A DNA stretch of 64,000 nucleotides from assembly GCA_965261325.1 (NCBI GenBank), contig CBDHCU010000007.1:372001-436000 (forward strand). The letters are read 5' to 3'. The DNA is from GCA-958296115 sp965261325 (GTDB lineage: Bacteria; Chloroflexota; Dehalococcoidia; Lucifugimonadales; CAJWER01). Below, one piece after another: positions 1-7,633 of the stretch. Below the pieces are notes generated by a model. That model was not told the DNA's origin. It made no database searches and was given only the letters and a program-made list of their open reading frames with translations. A program made the translations under genes and the position numbers. Each line of letters opens with the position of its first letter. The first letter of the stretch is position 1.

Positions 1-219
1 ATGTCTGAGACCGAGATCATCTTCGAGGTTAGCGAGGATGAGGTGGATGGCGGATATACCGCCAGCGCCCTGGGATACGGTATCCACACGGAGGGCGATT
101 CCTTAGAAGAGCTGCGCGACAATGTCAAGGAGGCCGTCGATTGTTACTTCGACGAGACCATGCAGCGACCCAGGCTGATTAGGCTGCACTTTGTGCGCGA
201 AGAGGTTTTGGTTGCATGA
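1..219 (+). CDS. HicB-like antitoxin (small form)
   Basis: A 72-residue protein with the compact HicB fold pattern: an N-terminal beta-rich part with the DGGYTASALGYGI segment, then a helix containing SLEELRDNVKEAVDCYF. HicB-type antitoxins neutralise HicA mRNA interferases by direct binding and usually repress their own operon. This short form has no added DNA-binding domain. Its stop overlaps the next ATG (ATGA, 216-219), which ties it to the HicA-like gene. The ATG is the first base of the window, so a further upstream start cannot be excluded. Family call is from sequence pattern and gene pairing. Confidence 0.75.
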   Translation: MSETEIIFEVSEDEVDGGYTASALGYGIHTEGDSLEELRDNVKEAVDCYFDETMQRPRLIRLHFVREEVLVA

Positions 220-458
220 GATTGCCCCGCGATGTGAGCGGCGCTGCCCTACAGGCATCGTTGCGACGCTTGGGCTATGAAGCCGTGCGGCAGCGCGGTT
301 CTCACGTGCGCGTCACCACGCAGGTCAATGGAGAACACCACGAAGTGATCCCGCAACACGATCCGATCAAGGCGAAGACGCTATTGAGTATCTTGAAGAG
401 CGTGGCGCGGCATCACGGAATGAGCGTGGACGAACTGCTGAGTGTGCTGGAGCTATGA
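216..458 (+). CDS. hicA: HicA-family mRNA interferase toxin
   Basis: An 80-residue protein matching HicA/YcfA toxins, which cleave mRNA in the cytoplasm through a small dsRNA-binding-like fold. The order is typical: RLPRDVSGAALQASLRRLGYEAVRQRGSHVRV, i.e. a helix followed by GSH with the catalytic His (about residue 30), then VIPQHDPIKAKTLLSILK and a C-terminal helix. Length is normal for the family. It overlaps the antitoxin gene upstream by 4 nt and the hsdS gene downstream by 4 nt, so it is probably co-translated with a restriction-modification subunit, which is an unusual place for a toxin. No disabling lesion is seen. Confidence 0.85.
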   Translation: MRLPRDVSGAALQASLRRLGYEAVRQRGSHVRVTTQVNGEHHEVIPQHDPIKAKTLLSILKSVARHHGMSVDELLSVLEL

Positions 459-1945
459 ACGCACAGGACACCATAGGAGGACTTAAGCCCTACTCCCGCT
501 ACCGACCCTCCGGCGTCGAGTGGCTAGGCGACGTGCCGGAGTATTGGGAAGTTGTCCAGCTTGGTAGGATTGGCACCTTCTCCAAAGGCTCAGGCGGAAC
601 CAAGGATGACGAGGTCCTCGGGGGAATACCTTGTGTCCGGTATGGAGACCTCTACACGACCCACAAGTCCTTCATTAGCCAGACACGGAGTTACGTTTCT
701 CCAGCGAAGGCCAGTGCCTATACGCCAATCATTAAGGGTGACGTTCTCTTCCCTACATCAGGAGAGACGATTGAAGAGATTGGCAAATCCGCAGTGAACT
801 TGATGGACGCTCGCGTTGTCTGTGGTGGAGACCTGATCATTTTCCGGCCAACGGTTCCGATCGACCCCAGGTTTGCTGGCTACGCACTGGATTGTCCGGA
901 CGCGCAGACGCAGAAGTCCTTGATGGGGCGCGGCATCACCATCATGCACATCTACAGTGGCCAGCTCAAGTATCTGTGGTTGGCCCTCCCCCCGCCCCCC
1001 GAACAGCGGGCAATCGTGCGCTACCTGGACTACGTGGACCGGCGCATCCGGCGGTACGTCAGCACCAAGCGGAAGCTCATTGCGCTGCTGGAGGAGGAGA
1101 AGCAGGCCGTCGTCAACCGGGCCGTCACCCGTGGCCTTGACCCCAACGTCCGCCTCAAGCCCTCCGGCGTCGAGTGGCTCGGCGACGTGCCGGAGCATTG
1201 GCAGATGCGGCGGTTGAGGACTGTTGCGTACATGCGTGTCAGTAACGTAGACAAGCACGTACGGGATGATGAGATACCCGTTCGTCTCTGCAACTATGTC
1301 GATGTCTACAAGAACGACAGCATAACGCCGGGCATGGACTTCATGCGGGCAACGGCTTCATTGGGAGAGATAGAGAGGTTCCGCCTTCAGCGAAACGACG
1401 TGCTCATCACCAAGGATTCTGAGACTTGGAACGACATTGGCGTACCAGCCTTGGTTGCAGAGACAGCCGACGATCTCATCTGTGGCTACCATTTGGCTTT
1501 GCTAAGGCCATACGGGAAACTTTGGGGGCCGTACCTGAACCGAGTTTTGCAGACCAAAGGGGTCGCTCACCAGTTTCACGTTCAGGCCAACGGCGTAACT
1601 CGCTACGGACTTACACATGCAGGAATCCAGTCCGTTTGGCTTCCTCTCCCGCCTCGCTCTGAGCAGTGCTCTATAGTCGAACACCTCGACAAGGCCACCG
1701 CCGACATTGACGCTGCCATCACCCGCGCTCGGCGCCAGATCGAGCTGGTGCAAGAGTACCGCACCCGGCTCATCGCCGACGTGGTGACGGGCAAGCTGGA
1801 CGTGCGCGAGGCGGCGGCGCAGCTGCCGGACGAACCCGACCATCAAGGTCCGATAGAGGAAGACCGCTCAATGGCGGACGGCTTGGATGAAGGAATCTAT
1901 GACGCCGAGGAAGAACCGGCAATCGCAGAGGAGGTGACCGCATGA
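455..1945 (+). CDS. hsdS: Type I restriction-modification specificity subunit HsdS
   Basis: A 496-residue specificity subunit. Its two target-recognition domains read the two halves of the bipartite DNA site and direct both methylation and restriction. The internal duplication is clear: SGVEWLGDVPEYW near residue 20 and SGVEWLGDVPEHW near residue 236 open the two halves. Each half ends in a long helical spacer, preceded by PPPPEQRAIVRYLD (about residue 179) and PPRSEQCSIVEHLD (about residue 401). The C-terminus is acidic and looks disordered. The gene overlaps hicA (ATGA at 455) and the following DUF433 gene (ATGA at 1942). The methyltransferase subunit hsdM is not in the window and is presumably upstream. 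Confidence 0.95.
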   Translation: MNAQDTIGGLKPYSRYRPSGVEWLGDVPEYWEVVQLGRIGTFSKGSGGTKDDEVLGGIPCVRYGDLYTTHKSFISQTRSYVSPAKASAYTPIIKGDVLFPTSGETIEEIGKSAVNLMDARVVCGGDLIIFRPTVPIDPRFAGYALDCPDAQTQKSLMGRGITIMHIYSGQLKYLWLALPPPPEQRAIVRYLDYVDRRIRRYVSTKRKLIALLEEEKQAVVNRAVTRGLDPNVRLKPSGVEWLGDVPEHWQMRRLRTVAYMRVSNVDKHVRDDEIPVRLCNYVDVYKNDSITPGMDFMRATASLGEIERFRLQRNDVLITKDSETWNDIGVPALVAETADDLICGYHLALLRPYGKLWGPYLNRVLQTKGVAHQFHVQANGVTRYGLTHAGIQSVWLPLPPRSEQCSIVEHLDKATADIDAAITRARRQIELVQEYRTRLIADVVTGKLDVREAAAQLPDEPDHQGPIEEDRSMADGLDEGIYDAEEEPAIAEEVTA

Positions 1946-2190
1946 CGGATTGGAGCAATTGCCCTGGGGTGGAGCAGATCCCCGGCAAGGTAAGCGGGGC
2001 GTGGTTGTTCACAGACACCAGGTTGCCCGTTTACGCCCTGTTCGAGAACCTGGAGGCCGGCGCCACCGTCGAGGACTTTATGGAGTGGTTCCAGATGGAG
2101 GAGGAATGGAAGATAAGGTCGGTCCTCCAGCACGTGGCCGACTCCCTGAAAGCGCCCGTACCTGTGAGCAGCCTTGAAGATACTGTTTGA
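1942..2190 (+). CDS. DUF433-family antitoxin
   Basis: An 82-residue protein resembling DUF433 antitoxins, small HTH proteins that usually sit directly before a DUF5615 PIN-like toxin. Typical segments are PGKVSGAWLFTDTRLPVYALFENLEAGATVEDFMEWF, where the family's conserved TRLPV and the following helix-turn-helix can be seen. It starts inside the hsdS stop (ATGA) and overlaps the toxin gene by 17 nt. The pairing with the next gene supports the call. It probably binds and inhibits the toxin and may repress the operon; that role is inferred from the family. Confidence 0.8.
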   Translation: MTDWSNCPGVEQIPGKVSGAWLFTDTRLPVYALFENLEAGATVEDFMEWFQMEEEWKIRSVLQHVADSLKAPVPVSSLEDTV

Positions 2191-2518
2191 CCACGGTACT
2201 CCTGCGCCGCTCCGAAGGGACCTCCACGGCCACGCGGTCGATACCGCGAAAGAGAGAGGTTGGGACAGACTTGGCAACGGTGACCTGCTGGACGTTGCTG
2301 AAAGTGAGGGCTACGAACTATTTATCACTACCGATCAGAGCATGAGGTATCAGCAGAACCTTGCTCATCGGCCTCTGTCCGTGATCGTACTGCTTTCCAC
2401 CACCTGGCCTTATTCCTTGGAGGGAACAGAGGCCATTCGCGGGAGGGAACAGAGGCCATTCGCGCCGCTGTCGAGGGGATTCAGGCCGGAGAAGTGCGGG
2501 AAGTCCCTATTCCGATGA
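2174..2518 (+). CDS. DUF5615 PIN-like toxin with altered C-terminus
   Basis: A 114-residue PIN-like protein. MKILFDHGTPAPLRRDL places the first acidic residue of the PIN active site near residue 6, and DLLDVAESEGYELFITTDQSM carries the later conserved Asp. Such proteins are predicted RNases partnered by DUF433 antitoxins. An exact 23-bp tandem duplication (2419-2464) shifts the frame after about residue 89. Removing one copy would restore a family-like tail ending VREVPIPMRGE with a stop at 2527-2529, four bases before hsdR. The core fold precedes the shift, so activity may survive. The start overlaps the antitoxin gene. Confidence 0.75.
   Translation: MKILFDHGTPAPLRRDLHGHAVDTAKERGWDRLGNGDLLDVAESEGYELFITTDQSMRYQQNLAHRPLSVIVLLSTTWPYSLEGTEAIRGREQRPFAPLSRGFRPEKCGKSLFR
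2419..2464 (+). repeat. Exact 23-bp tandem duplication inside the toxin gene
   Basis: Bases 2419-2441 and 2442-2464 are identical, both ending CAGAGGCCATTCGCG. Because 23 is not a multiple of three, the second copy changes the reading frame of the DUF5615 toxin gene. The untouched downstream frame still encodes the expected C-terminus, so the duplication looks recent. Confidence 0.95.
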
Positions 2519-2533
2519 GAGGCGAGTGATAGC

Positions 2534-5500
2534 GTGACCACCGATACCAGCGAGAAGGGTCTGGAGCGTCTCATCTGCGAGGCGCTGACCGGAGCGTCGT
2601 GCGCCGCGCCGCAGGCTGGCGCGATTGCCGAGCGGCCTTCCAGCTACGGCGTAGGCTGGATGTGCGGCAACGCGCACGACTACGACAGGGAATACTGCGT
2701 GGACCTGGCGCAGCTCTCCGCCTTCTTGCACGCTACCCAGCCGGAGATCGCAGAGTCGCTGGACTTGGACGGAGACAGCCCGACCCGGCGCAGGTTCCTG
2801 GCCCGTTTGCAGGGAGAGGTCACGAAGCGCGGCACCGTCGACGTGCTGCGCAAGGGCGTCAAGCATGGGCCGCACCAGATCGACCTCATGTACGGCACGC
2901 CGTCGCCGGGGAACGACAGGGCCGGGGTCCTGTACAAGCAGAACCGCTTTAGCGTGACGAGGCAACTCCGCTACAGCAACGACAACACGCAGCTTGCCCT
3001 CGACCTGTGCCTGTTCGTCAACGGCCTCCCCGTCGCCACCTTCGAGCTGAAGAACAGCCTGACCAAGCAGACGGTGGACGACGCCGTAGAGCAGTACAAG
3101 CGGGACCGCAACCCGAGGGAGCGGCTCTTCGCTTTGGGCCGCTGCCTGGCCCACTTCGCCGTGGACGACCACGAGGTGCGGTTCTGCACCAAGCTCGACG
3201 GCAAGGCGTCCTGGTTCCTGCCCTTCAACAAGGGGTGGAACGACGGCAAGGGCAACCCGCCGAATCCCAACGGCCTCAAGACCGACTACCTGTGGAAGCA
3301 AGTTCTCACTAGGGACAGCCTCGTCAACATCATCGAGAACTACGCGCAGATCGTGGAGAGCAAGGACGATAAGACGGACAAGAAGAAGCGGGATCAGCTA
3401 TGGCCCCGCTATCACCAACTCGACGTGGTGCGGAGCCTGCTGGCCGATGCGCCCGGAAGGGGCGTCGGGGCCAGGTATCTGATCCAACATTCGGCGGGCA
3501 GCGGCAAGTCCAACTCCATCGCGTGGCTGGCCCATCAGCTCATCGGGCTGGAGCAGGACGCCGCGCCCACCTTCGACACCGTGGTGGTCGTGACCGACCG
3601 GAGGGTATTGGACAGGCAGATAAGGGACACCATCAGGCAGTTCGCACAGGTCGGCTCCGTCGTGGGTCATGCCGAAACCTCAGCCGAACTCCGCGCCCTC
3701 TTGCAGCAGGGCAAGCGCATCGCAATCACCACCGTGCAGAAGTTCCCCTTCATCCTGGACGCCATCGGCAACGAGCACAGGGGGAGCAGATTCGCGATCA
3801 TCATCGACGAGGCTCATTCCAGCCAGGGCGGCCGCACGGCGGCGGCGATGTCCACGGCGCTTGGGGAATCCGGTAGCGACGAGGAGGACGAGACCACCGA
3901 GGACAATATCAACCGCATCATGGAGAGCAAGAAGATGCTGGCCAACTCCAGCTACTTCGCCTTCACCGCCACACCCAAGAACAAGACCCTGGAGATATTC
4001 GGCGCACCCGCCCCCGAAGGCGGCGCTACAAAGCACGTTCCCTTCCACTCCTACACCATGAAGCAGGCCATCCAGGAAAGGTTCATCATCGACGTGCTGA
4101 GGCACTACACGACGGTCGGCAGCTACTACCGGCTGGTGAAGACGGTGGAGGGAGACCCGGAGTTCGACACCAAGCGAGCCGGGAGGAAGCTGCGCCGATA
4201 CGTGGAGGACCACGACCACGCCATCCGGTTGAAGGCGGAGATCATGGTAGACCACTTCCACGAACAGGTAGCGAGCTTGCAGAAGATCGGCGGGCAGGCA
4301 AGGGCCATGGTGGTGACCAGCAGCATCCAGAGGGCCATCACCTACTTTCACGCCATCCGTGCCTATCTGGAGGAGCGCAAGAGTCCCTACAAAGCTATCG
4401 CCGCCTTTTCAGGCGAACCTGAGTACCATGGTGCAAAGGTCACCGAGGCGTCCCTCAATGGCTTCTCGTCCAACTTGATAGTAGAGAGGATTCAGGAGGA
4501 CCCGTACCGCTTCCTGGTTTGCGCCGACAAGTTCCAGACCGGGTACGACGAGCCGCTGTTGCACACCATGTACGTGGACAAGCCGCTGTCGGGGGTGAGG
4601 GCGGTGCAGACGCTCTCGCGTCTCAACCGATCTCACCCAAAGAAGGACAACGCCTTCGTGCTGGATTTCGCCAACGACGCCGACACCATTCAGCACGCCT
4701 TCTCCGACTATTACCGCACCACCATTCTGGCGGAGGAGACCGACCCCGACCGTCTGCACGACCTGAAGGCGGCCCTCGACGGCTACCAGGTCTACGGCCC
4801 GGAGCAGGTGGACGAGTTGGTGAAGCGGTTCTTGGCGAAAGAGGATCGCGACCGCCTCGATCCCATCCTCGATGCCTGCGTCGCAGTCTACCGGGAGTTG
4901 GACGAGGATGGTCAGGTGGACTTCAAGGGCAGGGCGAAGGCGTTCCTGCGGGCCTACGGGTTCCTGGCTACCATCCTGCCCTACACCAACGCCGAGTGGG
5001 AGAAGCTCTCCATCTTCCTGACCTTCCTCGTGCCCAAGCTGCCCGCTCCCGAGGAAGACGACCTGTCGAAGGGGATTCTGGAATCCATCGACATGGACAG
5101 TTACCGGGTGGAGAAACAGGCGGTGCAGGACATACAGCTGCCCGACGAGGACGCAGAGATCGGGCCGGTCCCCACCGAAGTCGGAGGGCAAAAGCCTGAT
5201 CCAGAGATGGACGGGCTATCCAACATCATCAGGGAATTCAACGACCGGTTTGGCAACATCGAGTGGAAGGACCAGGACAAGATCGAGAGGGTCATATCCG
5301 AGGAGTTGCCCGCAAAGGTTGCCGAAGATACTGCGTACCGCAACGCTATGGCCAACTCCGATAGGCAGAACGCCCGCATCGAGCACGACAAGGCGCTGGG
5401 GCGAGCCATGACCGAGTTACTGGCAGACCACACCGAGCTGTTCAAGCAGTTCAGCGACAACGAATCGTTCCGCCGATGGCTCCTGAAGATGAACTTCGCG

Positions 5501-5548
5501 GCGACCTATGCCGGGGCGGCCACTGCCGTTGGCGGCGCTGACCGTTGA
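2534..5548 (+). CDS. hsdR: Type I restriction endonuclease subunit HsdR
   Basis: A 1004-residue motor-nuclease subunit that translocates DNA with ATP and cuts it when unmethylated sites are found. The N-terminal nuclease domain has the D...ExK pattern (LALDLCLFVNG followed by FELKN, about residues 158-173). The helicase part has Walker A SAGSGKSNS (about residue 319) and DEAH in IIIDEAHSSQGG (about residue 424), then a second RecA-like domain with DKFQTGYDEPLL and LSRLNRSHPKK. The C-terminal helical region likely contacts HsdS/HsdM. The GTG start follows the preceding gene closely. It is full length for the family with no visible lesion. Confidence 0.95.
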   Translation: MTTDTSEKGLERLICEALTGASCAAPQAGAIAERPSSYGVGWMCGNAHDYDREYCVDLAQLSAFLHATQPEIAESLDLDGDSPTRRRFLARLQGEVTKRGTVDVLRKGVKHGPHQIDLMYGTPSPGNDRAGVLYKQNRFSVTRQLRYSNDNTQLALDLCLFVNGLPVATFELKNSLTKQTVDDAVEQYKRDRNPRERLFALGRCLAHFAVDDHEVRFCTKLDGKASWFLPFNKGWNDGKGNPPNPNGLKTDYLWKQVLTRDSLVNIIENYAQIVESKDDKTDKKKRDQLWPRYHQLDVVRSLLADAPGRGVGARYLIQHSAGSGKSNSIAWLAHQLIGLEQDAAPTFDTVVVVTDRRVLDRQIRDTIRQFAQVGSVVGHAETSAELRALLQQGKRIAITTVQKFPFILDAIGNEHRGSRFAIIIDEAHSSQGGRTAAAMSTALGESGSDEEDETTEDNINRIMESKKMLANSSYFAFTATPKNKTLEIFGAPAPEGGATKHVPFHSYTMKQAIQERFIIDVLRHYTTVGSYYRLVKTVEGDPEFDTKRAGRKLRRYVEDHDHAIRLKAEIMVDHFHEQVASLQKIGGQARAMVVTSSIQRAITYFHAIRAYLEERKSPYKAIAAFSGEPEYHGAKVTEASLNGFSSNLIVERIQEDPYRFLVCADKFQTGYDEPLLHTMYVDKPLSGVRAVQTLSRLNRSHPKKDNAFVLDFANDADTIQHAFSDYYRTTILAEETDPDRLHDLKAALDGYQVYGPEQVDELVKRFLAKEDRDRLDPILDACVAVYRELDEDGQVDFKGRAKAFLRAYGFLATILPYTNAEWEKLSIFLTFLVPKLPAPEEDDLSKGILESIDMDSYRVEKQAVQDIQLPDEDAEIGPVPTEVGGQKPDPEMDGLSNIIREFNDRFGNIEWKDQDKIERVISEELPAKVAEDTAYRNAMANSDRQNARIEHDKALGRAMTELLADHTELFKQFSDNESFRRWLLKMNFAATYAGAATAVGGADR

Positions 5549-5738
5549 GAGCCTTATCGTCAGCAGCAGTTTCCATGAGTCGGAGGGCAGCAGAAAGATA
5601 TGGCACACATGAATGGACGGGTGAGGCAGGCACATTGGAGGAAGGCCGGATCGTCCACGGTATAAGGGATGCAGGAATGGGGACTCATGCGCCCGCATGG
5701 GAGCGTGAGTCCGGCTGTGCACTGGAAGGACCGGCTTG

Positions 5739-5984
5739 ATGCCTCGACAGCGCATCCACCACAGCAGAGTGACCTATCAAGTCCCCGAGGACTTCCCTGA
5801 GAGGCTGGAGCGGTTCAAGGAGGAGTCTGGCCTGTCGTGGGCGGAGATCATCCGCCGTCTCGACGTCCACCACGAGACGATGCGACGCTGGAGGAAGGGA
5901 CGGGCTCACCCCAGCATGCGGAACATGATGGCGCTGGTGGCCCTGGCGAGACCCCTGGGCCTCGCCCACCTGTTCACCGATTAG
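5739..5984 (+). CDS. Small helix-turn-helix regulator
   Basis: An 81-residue protein with one HTH unit: PEDFPERLERFKEESGLSWAEIIRRL, a turn, then HHETMRRWRKGRAHP as recognition helix and wing. The ATG at 5739 was preferred over a TTG one codon earlier. It is a clear paralogue of the HTH protein at 24837-25166: both share PEDFxERLERxKE, GLSW and an RxWR segment. The shared pattern at both ends of the mobile region suggests a family of element-encoded regulators. The target site and regulated genes are unknown. It stands alone between hsdR and the TPR gene. Confidence 0.7.
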   Translation: MPRQRIHHSRVTYQVPEDFPERLERFKEESGLSWAEIIRRLDVHHETMRRWRKGRAHPSMRNMMALVALARPLGLAHLFTD

Positions 5985-6329
5985 GGAGTCGGCGCTCCGG
6001 CGAGCGCCTGCGGCCGCAGGGGCCGGAAACGCAAGAAGGCCGCACGCATGGCCGGACCTCTCACCATCCGCACCGTCAAACCGGCGTTGCCTAACGAGAG
6101 CGGCTGCATCATCATAGGGGCATCGTTGGCGGCAGTCCCGTAGGGGTCGGAGGACGGCACCACTCTGTTGGGGAGAGGCCGCAAGGGGATGACCCGACGC
6201 GGAGTTGAGCCGGTGGAGACCGATTCGAGGTCCGGGCCGCGGGTCGTAGCCTGCGCCATTGGGGACCGCCGTCCGCGCAACGAGAGACCAGCCCGGCAGG
6301 AAAACGCCAGGACATACAGGAGGAGCGTC
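5985..6329. other. 345-bp gene-free stretch
   Basis: I see no convincing gene here. A perfect 14-bp palindrome, CCTGCGGCCGCAGG, lies at about 6007-6020. The last bases before the TPR gene contain the ribosome-binding sequence CAGGAGGAGCG (about 6317-6327). The reading frame of the TPR gene stays open back to 6168, but the upstream residues lack TPR pattern and there is no good start signal there. Confidence 0.6.
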
Positions 6330-7481
6330 ATGAACGAGGAGCATGACGGGACGAACCAGGGGAATCCATCGGAAGAAGAGTACCAGAGGTTCCGCAAGAT
6401 GATGGACGGCATGGGTCGAGAGGACCTTCGCCGGATGGTCGAGGGCCTGACGGAGAGGATCGAGGCGAACCCTCGCGATACCGAGGCCCTGTCCGCCAGG
6501 GGGCTGGCATACGGCGAGCTGGGGGAGCACCGCCTGGCGGCTGAGGACTACGGCGGAGTCATAGCCCTGGACCCCGATAACGCGGGAGCCCACTTCGACA
6601 GAGCCCGCGCCCACGCCAAGCTGGAGGAGCACCGCCTGGCGGTGGAGGACTACGACGCCGCCATCCGCCTGGCCCCAGGCGACGCCGTGGCACACTACAG
6701 CCGGGGGGCGTGCAAGGCGGAACTGGGCGACCTGGCCGGGGCGATGAGCGACTTCGACGTGGCCGTCACCCTGGCCCCCGGCGACGCCGACGCCCGCTAC
6801 AACAGGGGCTTGACCCACGTGGCGATGGGCAAGCGCCACCGGGCGGTGAAGGACCTGAGCAGGGCCATAGATTTGAATCCCAACCTCGCCGACGCCCACT
6901 ACCACCGGGGCATGGCCTACCGCGACATGGGCCGGATGGACAGGGCGGTCAGGGACTTCGACGCCGCCATCAAGCTGGAGGAGAGGTACGGCCTCGCCTA
7001 CTACGCCAGGGGAATCACCAACGTCAATCTGGGAGCACACGAGGCCGCGCTCGGCGACTTCGACGCCGTGCTGGGGCTCGACCCCGACAACGTCCCGGCG
7101 CTCCGGGGCAGGGGCATCGCCCTGGGCAGCCTGGGCCGCTACGACGAGGCGGTCGGGGACTTCGACCGGTCCCTGGAGCTTGAGCCCGGCAACGCCGAGG
7201 CCCTCGCGGCCCGGGGGCTGGCCCACAGCAGCCTGGAGCAATACGAGCTGGCGATAGAGGACTACAGCAGGGTCCTGGACATCGACCCCCGGAACAGGGA
7301 CGTCCTCTACAGCCGGGGGATCGCCCGGATGTACTTGGCCCGGTTCGAGAGCGCCGTCGAGGACTTCGAGGCCATCCTCGGCATCGAGCCGGGGCACGCC
7401 GTGGCGCGGGAGGCGAGAGGGTTGGCCCGCGAGGCGCTGGGCAAGCGGGGAGGCGCGGGCGAGGGGCAGGCGGCGCGGTAG
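6330..7481 (+). CDS. Tetratricopeptide-repeat protein
   Basis: A 383-residue protein made of about ten tandem TPR units of 34 residues (helix pairs with the A...G/Y...A pattern, e.g. ALSARGLAYGELGEHRLAAE and LYSRGIARMYLARFESAVED). TPR arrays are protein-binding scaffolds; nothing here points to an enzyme. The ATG at 6330 follows AGGAGG with good spacing. The protein has no signal peptide or membrane segment, so it is probably cytosolic. The unit sequences are very similar, which suggests growth by recent internal duplication. It faces the helicase gene tail-to-tail. Its partner is unknown. Confidence 0.85.
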   Translation: MNEEHDGTNQGNPSEEEYQRFRKMMDGMGREDLRRMVEGLTERIEANPRDTEALSARGLAYGELGEHRLAAEDYGGVIALDPDNAGAHFDRARAHAKLEEHRLAVEDYDAAIRLAPGDAVAHYSRGACKAELGDLAGAMSDFDVAVTLAPGDADARYNRGLTHVAMGKRHRAVKDLSRAIDLNPNLADAHYHRGMAYRDMGRMDRAVRDFDAAIKLEERYGLAYYARGITNVNLGAHEAALGDFDAVLGLDPDNVPALRGRGIALGSLGRYDEAVGDFDRSLELEPGNAEALAARGLAHSSLEQYELAIEDYSRVLDIDPRNRDVLYSRGIARMYLARFESAVEDFEAILGIEPGHAVAREARGLAREALGKRGGAGEGQAAR

Positions 7482-7633
7482 CGCCGCCACGCGGACGTGA
7501 GCGCCCGCTGCCCCTTGCTTCGGGGATGTCGAAGACGGGCGGTGATTTCGGGCAACAAAAAAGGGCGGCATACATGGGAAGCCGGGAGAGGCCGCCGTCG
7601 ATGTGGCGACGACCTCCCCCTGTGAACTGCGGT

